Source of the DNA: Flavobacterium sp. MFBS3-15
GTDB taxonomy: Bacteria > Bacteroidota > Bacteroidia > Flavobacteriales > Flavobacteriaceae
Assembly (NCBI RefSeq): GCF_026107645.2
Contig: NZ_JAPCHV010000002.1
Location: 1 to 64,000, forward strand
Reading direction: 5' to 3'
Length of the DNA stretch: 64,000 bases
Shown here: positions 49,426 through 57,029 of the stretch, piece after piece
Layout of the letters: each line of letters starts with the position of its first letter
How positions within the stretch are numbered: the stretch's first letter is position 1
Translations under genes and position numbers: made by a program
The notes under the pieces: model-generated
The model's input: the letters and a program-made list of their open reading frames with translations, nothing else
Told to the model about the DNA's origin: nothing
Databases searched by the model: none

Positions 49426-49842
49426 ATGAAGGTAAAAAATATTGAAGGCCTTCGCGTTTCCGAGATCAGGGAAATGGTAGGCCAGGGTGGGAAGTTCGTT
49501 TATTTTCCCTATACAATCTCAATTGTGCTTGCAACTTTTAAAAGGCCGTCGTCCATCTATTTCATAAGGCCGGGCGAGGGTACTTTCAGGTACTCCTACA
49601 AGCATGTGGCTGTCAATGGCGTATTGGGCTGGTGGGGCATCCCCTGGGGTCCTATCTATACCATTGGCGCCATGTACAACCAGTTTAGCGGAGGCAAGGA
49701 TGTTACGCAGGCCGTGATGAGCGAATTGATACAGAACGATCCGGAAGCGAATACATCTACATACAATATCAACGGCACCGTTTCATACAATACGCAGCCG
49801 CAGGGCGACAGCCAATCTCCCTATAACGTTCCAAGGAACTAA
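49426..49842 (+). CDS. 138-aa Ter-cluster protein of unknown function
   Basis: Starts MKVKNIEGLRVSEIREMVGQ. Residues about 20-85 are beta-rich and hydrophobic (FPYTISIVLATFKRPSSIYF, GVLGWWGIPWGPIYTIG), giving one possible membrane-associated segment. The tail is Asn/Thr/Gln-rich and probably disordered. Packed between terD 4 and terY 1 (3 and 10 bp). No family recognised. Confidence 0.75.
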   Translation: MKVKNIEGLRVSEIREMVGQGGKFVYFPYTISIVLATFKRPSSIYFIRPGEGTFRYSYKHVAVNGVLGWWGIPWGPIYTIGAMYNQFSGGKDVTQAVMSELIQNDPEANTSTYNINGTVSYNTQPQGDSQSPYNVPRN

Positions 49843-49852
49843 TACACCGACT

Positions 49853-50488
49853 ATGAGAAGATTACCGGTTTATTTTTTGCTTGATACATCGGGATCCATG
49901 TACGGCGAACCCATACATGCCCTGAATAACGCCCTCAGCGGGATGGTAAATACCCTTCGCAGCGATGCGCAGGCGCTTGATTCGCTATGGCTCAGCATCA
50001 TCACATTCGACCGTGAGGTGAAGGAAGTCGTTCCGCTTACGGAGCTCGTGCAGTTCCGCCTGCCTGAGATTACCTGTCCGCAAAGCGGCCCGACCAATAC
50101 CGGTGCCGCGCTTGAGTTTGTGCTTAATAAAGTGGAGCAGGACATCATTAAAAGTTCAGAGACCCAAAAAGGCGACTGGAAACCGCTACTGTTCGTATTT
50201 ACCGACGGCAAGCCTTCGGATGTACAGCTGTACCGTGAAATGACTCCGAAAGTGCGTGCGTATAACTTTGGTGCTGTGGTGGGCTGTGCGGCCGGGCATT
50301 TAGCCAACGATGCCATGCTCAGGGAGCTTACAGATAATGTGGTACACCTTGATTCGGCTGACAGCCAGACCCTGAAGACCTTCTTCAAATGGGTGTCCGA
50401 AACCATAGAGCAGGGCAACAGGAGCCAGGGAACGGGTGAGGAAAACCGCCTCCCGCCGCCACCGGACGAGATTACCGTTGTTATTTAA
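49853..50488 (+). CDS. terY: TerY-type vWA protein 1
   Basis: 211 aa, a single von Willebrand A domain with an intact MIDAS (LLDTSGSMYGEP; Thr in GPTNTGAAL; Asp in FVFTDGKPSD). TerY proteins are cytoplasmic vWA adaptors in the Ter system, linked with the kinase and phosphatase encoded downstream. Lacks the zinc-ribbon C-terminus of its neighbour. Confidence 0.92.
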   Translation: MRRLPVYFLLDTSGSMYGEPIHALNNALSGMVNTLRSDAQALDSLWLSIITFDREVKEVVPLTELVQFRLPEITCPQSGPTNTGAALEFVLNKVEQDIIKSSETQKGDWKPLLFVFTDGKPSDVQLYREMTPKVRAYNFGAVVGCAAGHLANDAMLRELTDNVVHLDSADSQTLKTFFKWVSETIEQGNRSQGTGEENRLPPPPDEITVVI

Positions 50489-50647
50489 TTTTTAATAATC
50501 CGTTTTGTTTTTAACGTGCTGATTTGTCATTTGACTGTGTCGAACCACTTCGTTAGGTTTCGACGATAGGAGAAAACTCAAAAATTGATCGAGATTTCTC
50601 TCTCCGCAAGCTGCGTTCGAAATGACACGAGGACAAAATTTAAAATC
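50489..50647. repeat. Ter-operon spacer with GTCGAA/TTCGAAATGAC repeat
   Basis: Contains GAGATTTCTCTCTCCGC ... GTTCGAAATGAC, a dispersed flavobacterial repeat motif, and TCGAACC ... GGTTTCGA, a short inverted repeat. No gene. Confidence 0.5.
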
Positions 50648-51712
50648 ATGAGAAGGCTACCGATATATTTTTTGATTGATATTTCTGAGTCCATGGTAGG
50701 CGAACCCATCCAGCAAGTGGAGGAGGGGCTTGCCACCATTATACAGGCATTAAAATCTGACCCGCATGCGCTGGAAACCGTATGGGTTTCCATCATTGTG
50801 TTTGCCGGGCAGGCCAAAACACTGGTTCCGCTACAGGAGATCGTGAGTTTTTACCCGCCGAAGTTTCCCATTGGTAGCGGCACCTCCCTGAGTAAGGGCC
50901 TGGGGCACCTGATGTACGAACTGCGGAGCAATATCGTAAAGACGACCTACGAGCAGAAAGGCGACTGGAAACCCATCGTGTTCCTGTTTACGGACGGCGT
51001 TCCTACCGATGACACCTCTGCGGCCATTGCCGAATGGAAGCAGAACTGGGCGCGCACGGCCAACATGGTTGCCATTTCCTTTGGGGATGAGACCGACATG
51101 AGGCTGCTGGGCGAGCTGAGCAACGACGTAATGCACTTTAAGAACACCAGCGCGCAGTCGTATAAGGAGTTCTTCAGGTGGGTTACCGATTCCATCAAGA
51201 CGAGCAGCATCAGCGTTGAGAATAATTCTACAGGCTTTGAGCTGGCCAAAACGGACGATGAGACCATATCGAAAATCGACCTGAGCAAGCCTGGCGACTA
51301 TGACCGCGGAGGGTATGTTGACGATAACTTTGTGGTATTCGCGGCACAATGCCAAAACACCAAGCGCCCGTACCTGATGAAGTATGGCAAGGTCTCGCAG
51401 CCTTCTAATTTCGGTGGGATGAACTTCGAGACCCGCGCCTTCAGGCTCATGGGGGCCTATCCTGTGGATAACTCGTATTACGAGCTGGCCGACAAATCCT
51501 ACGAGAACAACGTGAGCAGCGAAGAGCTGATAGGCGCACCTACGTGCCCGTGCTGCGGCAACCAGTACGGACTGGCTGTATGCTCATGCCGCAAAATCCA
51601 TTGCATAGGAGATGAGGAAGTAAGCACCTGCCCCTGGTGTGGTTCGCAGGGCCGGTATACCTCTGGCGGCGGTAATAACGGCGGCTTCAACATAGGCAGG
51701 GCGCAGGGGTAA
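50648..51712 (+). CDS. terY: TerY-type vWA protein 2 with zinc-ribbon C-terminus
   Basis: 354 aa from the ATG at 50648 (MRRLPIYFLIDISESMVGEP, the same start as TerY 1); the longer frame at 50585 lies in a repeat. vWA domain 1 to about 200 with MIDAS DISES, FTDGVPTDD. The C-terminal TerY-C region has two cysteine knots (CPCCGNQYGLAVCSCRKIHC and CPWCGSQG) expected to bind zinc. Stop overlaps the PP2C start (TAATG). Confidence 0.92.
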   Translation: MRRLPIYFLIDISESMVGEPIQQVEEGLATIIQALKSDPHALETVWVSIIVFAGQAKTLVPLQEIVSFYPPKFPIGSGTSLSKGLGHLMYELRSNIVKTTYEQKGDWKPIVFLFTDGVPTDDTSAAIAEWKQNWARTANMVAISFGDETDMRLLGELSNDVMHFKNTSAQSYKEFFRWVTDSIKTSSISVENNSTGFELAKTDDETISKIDLSKPGDYDRGGYVDDNFVVFAAQCQNTKRPYLMKYGKVSQPSNFGGMNFETRAFRLMGAYPVDNSYYELADKSYENNVSSEELIGAPTCPCCGNQYGLAVCSCRKIHCIGDEEVSTCPWCGSQGRYTSGGGNNGGFNIGRAQG

Positions 51713-53100
51713 TGAACGACATCCAAAAATACATTTTTACGCTCCTGGGCAATCAGGGCATACACAGTCCGCAGCAATTTGAAAAGGAATTCCTTGAGTT
51801 TGCCGCGCGGGAAGAAAATATTAAAAACGTAAGTCTCATAAGGCAATTACAGATACAAATGACACAGGCTTGGGAGATCAGGGCAAGGCGGCTGGAGATA
51901 GCCGGGCAATACATTACTTTCCCCAACGGGATGGCAGGCAAGCCATACACTGCCGTGTTCGATTTTGAAGCGTTGAATCTCACCGACCTTACCTTTCATA
52001 CGCTTACCGGCTTTGAAAGCACGGGGTTGGAATATGACGCGGCATCCGGAACCATATCCGGTACACCGGAACAGGCAGGCGACATTACGCTTGAATTTGC
52101 CTACAATTTTGAAGGCGAGGACGAAGGCGCTGAGCCTAATGTCAAAAAGCTTTCCATCATCGTCAATGCCGACCCGAAGTCCCTATGGAAGGATATTCCC
52201 AGCGATGCCAATGGGCTGTATGCCAAACCCGATAACGTTGCCGAGACCGTGCAGCTGGGCGGGAAAACCCTTGTGGTGGCATCGCGCCGCGGCAGGTCGC
52301 ACGCCAATACCGGTGGCTACCGCGATGATGATTACGACTATGCCGAACTGGAAAACGGCTGGAGCGTGATCGCGGTTTCAGACGGGGCGGGTTCGGCACT
52401 GGCAGGCCGTAAAGGTTCGGAGATTGCCTGCAATGCGGTGGTATATTACCTGAAGCACAGGTTTACTGCAACACAGTCTGCAGCGATAGACGAAGCGGTT
52501 TCGGCGAATGCCAAAGAGAAAATAAAGGAGCTGGCACTGCCATACCTCTTGGGGGCAGCAAACCATGCCTTTGAAGAAATAGAGAACTTTTCGCGTGAGG
52601 CGGAGATGCCCCTGAATAGCTTTCATGCCACGCTGGTTTTTGCATTAGTGAAGCACTATCCGCAGGGATCGGTTTTCATGACGTTCAGCATTGGCGACTG
52701 CCCGATGGCTTTGGTAAATAAAGACATGACGGGAGTGACCCTGATGAACAAGCTGGATGTGGGCGAATTTGGCGGCGGGACACGCTTTGTGACGATGCCC
52801 GAAATTTTCAGGGCGGACGATTTTGAGGAACGATTTACCTTTGAAATGGTAACGGATTTCTCTTATTTTGTACTAATGACTGACGGGATATACGACCCGA
52901 AATTTGAAGTGGAGGCCAACCTTGATAAAATAGAAAGGTGGCAGCGCTTTTTTGAAGACCTTGACCTTGAACGAAAAAGCAGAGAAGCGTTGCCTGGCAT
53001 GAGGAGAGGCAATGATGACATACGGGACAGGCTTGCCGAATGGATGGATTTCTGGAGTCCCGGCAACCATGATGACCGGACGCTGGCGATTTTATTTTAA
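51712..53100 (+). CDS. PP2C-type Ser/Thr phosphatase with N-terminal Ig-like domain
   Basis: 462 aa. A helical N-terminus (1-60), a putative Ig-like domain (about 70-150; LEYDAASGTISGTPEQAGDI), then a PP2C_2 phosphatase (about 190-460). Metal-binding Asp in IAVSDGAGSALAGRKGSEIA, SIGDCPMALV, MTDGIYDPKF, and DDRTLAIL at the end. It would reverse phosphorylation by the kinase encoded next. Translationally coupled to terY 2. Confidence 0.9.
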   Translation: MNDIQKYIFTLLGNQGIHSPQQFEKEFLEFAAREENIKNVSLIRQLQIQMTQAWEIRARRLEIAGQYITFPNGMAGKPYTAVFDFEALNLTDLTFHTLTGFESTGLEYDAASGTISGTPEQAGDITLEFAYNFEGEDEGAEPNVKKLSIIVNADPKSLWKDIPSDANGLYAKPDNVAETVQLGGKTLVVASRRGRSHANTGGYRDDDYDYAELENGWSVIAVSDGAGSALAGRKGSEIACNAVVYYLKHRFTATQSAAIDEAVSANAKEKIKELALPYLLGAANHAFEEIENFSREAEMPLNSFHATLVFALVKHYPQGSVFMTFSIGDCPMALVNKDMTGVTLMNKLDVGEFGGGTRFVTMPEIFRADDFEERFTFEMVTDFSYFVLMTDGIYDPKFEVEANLDKIERWQRFFEDLDLERKSREALPGMRRGNDDIRDRLAEWMDFWSPGNHDDRTLAILF

Positions 53101-53152
53101 GTTCATTTGTTGATGTGTTGATTTGTTTATGGCTTTGTACGCTTGAACTTTT

Positions 53153-53315
53153 TTAACCACATAGTGACATAGGCTTTTTGTGCGGCTAAAAAGTTAAGCA
53201 GGCATTACATTTGAATAGTCATACATAGAATGAAGCAAAGCTTCAAACGTATGTGTCCTGATTGATGGACAATAATGTATATTGAGAAACATAGGCTATG
53301 TACCTATGTGGTTAA
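53153..53315. repeat. Cruciform repeat, copy E
   Basis: AACCACATAGTGACATAGG to CTATGTACCTATGTGGTT, inner hairpin TGAAGC-AAA-GCTTCA flanked by ACATAC/GTATGT. It sits in the 263-bp gap between the phosphatase and kinase genes of the Ter operon, about 42 kb from the other four copies. Confidence 0.8.
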
Positions 53316-53363
53316 ATTGTTTTCAACATGTGGCCTGATCGGAGCCACATTTTAAAAGTATAA

Positions 53364-54881
53364 ATGGAAATAAGGACTGTACGTTCGGTGAACGACCCCA
53401 ATAAAACCTATGAGCTTGTCGATAACGGCGAGCCGATGCGCGGCGGGATGAAGGATGTGTACTTCAGCCCGGATAAGTCGTATGTGGTGGCGTTTTTCCG
53501 CGATAAGCTCGACGATAACCAAAAGGAGCGCCTCAAGCGCATTACCAGCTACTACCTGCCCCAGATTAAGAATAAGGAGGCCGCGGACTATTACCTTGAA
53601 GAGGTGTTCCGCTGGCCAACGGATGTTGTCGATTATCAGGGGCTGACGGGCATCATCGTACCTGCTTACAAAGGCAAGTTCTTTTTTGCCAAAGGCCATG
53701 AAACGGGTGACCTTATCAAAGGCAAGGAAAAGAATGGGAAATGGTTTGCCGCCGCGAAGTTCCGGAATGAGCAGTTCCCGCTCAGGGTGGCCAAATCGGA
53801 GCTGGGCAACTGGCTGAGCTATTTCCAGATATGCGTGAACCTGGTGCGCGGCGTAAAGAAAATGCACGCGATGGGTTTGGCGCACTCTGACCTTTCCTAC
53901 AACAACGTACTGATTGACCCTGTGGAGAAAGCAGCCTGCATGATCGACCTGGACGGGTTGGTAGTGCCGGGACTATTCCCCGCGGAAGTGATCGGTACAG
54001 CCGAATTCATCGCACCCGAAGTTTTGGCAACAAAGCATCTGGACAAGAATGACCCTAACCGGAAATTGCCCAGCAGGCTGACCGACCTGCACGCGCTTCC
54101 GGTACTGATATACATGTTCCTGCTGCACCGCCATCCGCTGAAGGGCGGGAAAGTGCATGACCTGGACACCGAAAAAGACGACCTGCTGTCGATGGGGGAG
54201 AAGGCGCTGTTCATTGAGCACCCGACCGACCAGACCAACAGGCCAAAACCCAACCGCTTCTCGAAATGGGACATGCCATGGGCGGACATTAATGCATTGC
54301 CGTATACCATTACAGGACCATACCTGACGGAGATGTTTAACCGTGCGTTTATTGAGGGGCTGCACGACCCGCAACTGCGCCCGCCTGCCGAGGCCTGGGA
54401 ACAGGTACTGCTGAAAACGGTAGACCTGATGCAGAAATGCGAAAACGCCAATTGCTCCCAGCAATGGTATGTATTCGACAACTCGAGCGCGCCGAAATGC
54501 CCGTTTTGTGGCACAAAGCATCAGGGAACATTGCCAATGCTCGATTTTTATTACGAATTTAGCCCCGGCGTATGGAAGCCGGACAACCAAAGGCTGATGG
54601 TGTACAACAACCAGTACCTTTTCAACTGGCACGTGAACCGCAATATTGTGCGAAACGAAAGGCTCGACCCGAGGGAGAAGATCCCGGTAGGGTATTTTAC
54701 TTTTTTTGAAGGCAAGTGGGTGTTTGTAAACCAAAAACTGGAACACATGAAGGATGTGACCGAAGGAAAAGACGTTCCGACAGGATCGATGGTGGAACTG
54801 ACGAACGGAAAGAAAATACTGCTATCTTCGCAGGAAGGAGGCAGGCTTGCACTGATCACCATTACTAATAATAACAATTAA
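53364..54881 (+). CDS. Ter-cluster protein kinase with zinc ribbon
   Basis: 505 aa. Kinase domain about 25-300: glycine-rich region around RGGMKDVYFS, catalytic loop HSDLSYNNVLID, metal-binding MIDLDGLVVPG in place of DFG, and APEVL. At about 355-390 a C4 zinc ribbon (CENANCSQQW ... CPFCGTKH), followed by a beta-rich C-terminus. Predicted Ser/Thr kinase of the Ter phospho-switch, paired with the PP2C gene and the TerY proteins. Confidence 0.9.
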   Translation: MEIRTVRSVNDPNKTYELVDNGEPMRGGMKDVYFSPDKSYVVAFFRDKLDDNQKERLKRITSYYLPQIKNKEAADYYLEEVFRWPTDVVDYQGLTGIIVPAYKGKFFFAKGHETGDLIKGKEKNGKWFAAAKFRNEQFPLRVAKSELGNWLSYFQICVNLVRGVKKMHAMGLAHSDLSYNNVLIDPVEKAACMIDLDGLVVPGLFPAEVIGTAEFIAPEVLATKHLDKNDPNRKLPSRLTDLHALPVLIYMFLLHRHPLKGGKVHDLDTEKDDLLSMGEKALFIEHPTDQTNRPKPNRFSKWDMPWADINALPYTITGPYLTEMFNRAFIEGLHDPQLRPPAEAWEQVLLKTVDLMQKCENANCSQQWYVFDNSSAPKCPFCGTKHQGTLPMLDFYYEFSPGVWKPDNQRLMVYNNQYLFNWHVNRNIVRNERLDPREKIPVGYFTFFEGKWVFVNQKLEHMKDVTEGKDVPTGSMVELTNGKKILLSSQEGGRLALITITNNNN

Positions 54882-54895
54882 CACTAACATTTGAG

Positions 54896-55915
54896 ATGCA
54901 GACAGACAGTTTTTTTAACCACCCGGGACTGATAGCCGGTTTTGCGGTAGTGGTCATCATCATGCTTTTGCTTGACCTTGGCGTTTTCAATAAGAAGAGC
55001 CATGCCGTTACAAACAAAGAGGCCATTATCTGGTCCCTCGTATGGATTTCTTTATCAATGGTATTCAGCGGGGTAATCTACTGGGTATTTAGTGCTGAAT
55101 CGCCGGAACTGGCCCTTGAAAAGTTTTCACAGTTCCAATCGGCGTACTGGATTGAAAAAGCCCTATCGGTAGATAACCTTTTTGTATTCATACTCGTATT
55201 CGGCTTTTTTAATGTACCGAAAGAGAACCACCACAAAGTACTGTTCTGGGGTATCATTGGAGCGCTGGTGCTTCGTGCGGTATTCATTTTCAGCGGCGTA
55301 GGGCTTATCAAGCTTACCTATCTACCGGAGATGAACATTTTTGGTTACGATGTGAAGATCAATGTGGTAATGACGCTGTTCGGTATCTTCCTGATCTATG
55401 CAGGTATCAAATCATGGTTTGCCGATGATGATGACGATGAGGAAAAAGACTTCAACACAAGTCCCGGCGCAAGGGTAGTGCACAAGTTCTTTAAAGTAAG
55501 CAAAAACTACGATAAGGATAAATTCTTTACCATTGAGAACGGTAAAAAACTGGCCACGCCGCTATTGGTGGTAGTGGGGGTTATCGAGTTTACCGATCTT
55601 CTTTTCGCAGTGGATTCGATCCCGGCTATCTTCGCCATTGCACCGGACGACCCGTTCATCCTGTATACATCGAACATTTTTGCGATACTGGGGCTAAGGG
55701 CGCTGTACTTCCTGTTGGCGAACTTTATCCACCTGTTCAGCAAATTAAAATACGGCCTTGCCATTATCCTGTCGTTCATCGGCGTGAAAATGGTCATCGC
55801 ACCCATATTCCATATCGAATCCATCCATTCGTTGATGGTGGTTGGCGGTGTATTGGTGCTTTCGGTTATCGCATCGTTGATGTTCCCGGACAAAAAAGAA
55901 GAAACTGCGGAGTAA
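54896..55915 (+). CDS. terC: TerC-family integral membrane protein
   Basis: 339 aa, seven or more membrane helices. Hallmarks: acidic residues in membrane segments (LLLDLGVFNKKSH, FQSAYWIEKALSVDNLFVFILVF, FTDLLFAVDSIPAIFAI). TerC anchors the Ter complex in the inner membrane and is linked with metal export or insertion of secreted metalloproteins. Last gene of the operon, 14 bp after the kinase; followed by a terminator. Confidence 0.95.
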   Translation: MQTDSFFNHPGLIAGFAVVVIIMLLLDLGVFNKKSHAVTNKEAIIWSLVWISLSMVFSGVIYWVFSAESPELALEKFSQFQSAYWIEKALSVDNLFVFILVFGFFNVPKENHHKVLFWGIIGALVLRAVFIFSGVGLIKLTYLPEMNIFGYDVKINVVMTLFGIFLIYAGIKSWFADDDDDEEKDFNTSPGARVVHKFFKVSKNYDKDKFFTIENGKKLATPLLVVVGVIEFTDLLFAVDSIPAIFAIAPDDPFILYTSNIFAILGLRALYFLLANFIHLFSKLKYGLAIILSFIGVKMVIAPIFHIESIHSLMVVGGVLVLSVIASLMFPDKKEETAE

Positions 55916-55940
55916 CTACAGGAGTTTTATAACTATGATT

Positions 55941-55974
55941 AACCTGACATGTTAAAAACCTGTCAGGTTTTTTA
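55941..55974 (+). terminator. Terminator of the Ter operon
   Basis: AACCTGACA-TGTTAAAAACC-TGTCAGGTT followed by TTTTT: a 9-bp stem right after terC. Confidence 0.8.
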
Positions 55975-55980
55975 ATGTTT

Positions 55981-56144
55981 AACCTCACCCCAACCCCTCT
56001 CCAAAGGAGAGGGGCAAGCTTCACTCGAGCGGAAGCTGTGGATATAAATTACTAATTCTTATCGTTACAGTGAGTCTTGTAACGATTTTATTGTCGGCAT
56101 CCGACTCCCCTCTCCTTTGGAGAGGGGTTGGGGGTAAGGTCTGA
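55981..56144. repeat. CTCTCC/GGAGAG palindromic repeats (facing pair)
   Basis: CCTCTCCAAAGGAGAGGGG near 55996 and CCCCTCTCCTTTGGAGAGGGG near 56107, with about 100 bp of unrecognised sequence between. The two CACCCC ends point outward, as a mobile pair would leave. Confidence 0.7.
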
Positions 56145-56253
56145 AAAGATTTAACTCGTAAGTTTATCAGGAAATCTAACATCCCTATATAGGTAAATTA
56201 AATATACTCTTATTATATTTGCTGTTCTTACAGACAAAACTAACGTAACAAAC

Positions 56254-57000
56254 ATGAAACTATTACAAGGAAAAACGGCTATCATAACCGGCGCGAGCAG
56301 GGGCATAGGCCGTGGCATTGCTGTTGTTTTCGCACAGCACGGTGCCAATGTGGCATTTACATACAGCGCTTCGGTTGAGGCGGCACAGGCACTGGAGGAA
56401 GAACTAAAAGGATACGGCATATCGGCGAAAGGCTACCAAAGCAACGCGGCCGATTTCAACGAGGCACAGAAGCTGGTTGACGATGTTGTGGCGACTTTCG
56501 GTACTGTGGATATACTTATCAATAATGCCGGTATCACCAAGGATAACCTCCTGATGAGGATATCGGAAGAAGATTTCGACAAAGTGATCGAGGTGAACCT
56601 GAAATCGGTTTTCAACATGACCAAGGCCGTACAGCGCACGATGCTCAAGGCACGCAGCGGGTCGATCATCAACATGAGCTCGGTAGTGGGTGTGAAAGGC
56701 AATGCCGGGCAGACCAACTATGCGGCTTCAAAGGCCGGCGTGATCGGGTTTACAAAGTCGGTAGCGCTGGAACTGGGTTCAAGGAACATCCGCTGCAACG
56801 CTATTGCACCGGGCTTCATTGAGACCGAAATGACCGGCAAGCTGCCTGAAGACGTGGTTAAGGGCTGGGCCGAAGCGATTCCGTTGAAGCGCGGCGGTAC
56901 GCCTGAAGATGTAGCGAATGCCTGTGTATTCCTGGCTTCGGACATGGCTGCCTATGTAACAGGACAGACACTGAATGTGGATGGCGGAATGCTTACATAA
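56254..57000 (+). CDS. fabG: 3-oxoacyl-ACP reductase FabG
   Basis: 248 aa, short-chain dehydrogenase. Cofactor loop TGASRGIGRGIA, NNAG at about 88-91, catalytic Ser in INMSSVVG, Tyr-x3-Lys in YAASKAG, C-terminal GQTLNVDGGM. Reduces 3-oxoacyl-ACP with NADPH in fatty acid elongation, cytoplasmic tetramer. Followed after 29 bp by the vWA membrane protein. Confidence 0.94.
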   Translation: MKLLQGKTAIITGASRGIGRGIAVVFAQHGANVAFTYSASVEAAQALEEELKGYGISAKGYQSNAADFNEAQKLVDDVVATFGTVDILINNAGITKDNLLMRISEEDFDKVIEVNLKSVFNMTKAVQRTMLKARSGSIINMSSVVGVKGNAGQTNYAASKAGVIGFTKSVALELGSRNIRCNAIAPGFIETEMTGKLPEDVVKGWAEAIPLKRGGTPEDVANACVFLASDMAAYVTGQTLNVDGGMLT

Positions 57001-57029
57001 TAAAAATCTGAAAAACGCGATACTATAGA

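Noticed and set aside
53973-54746. 257-aa minus-strand frame opposite the Ter kinase
   Set aside because: Kinase motifs on the plus strand are clear; the antisense frame has no recognisable features.
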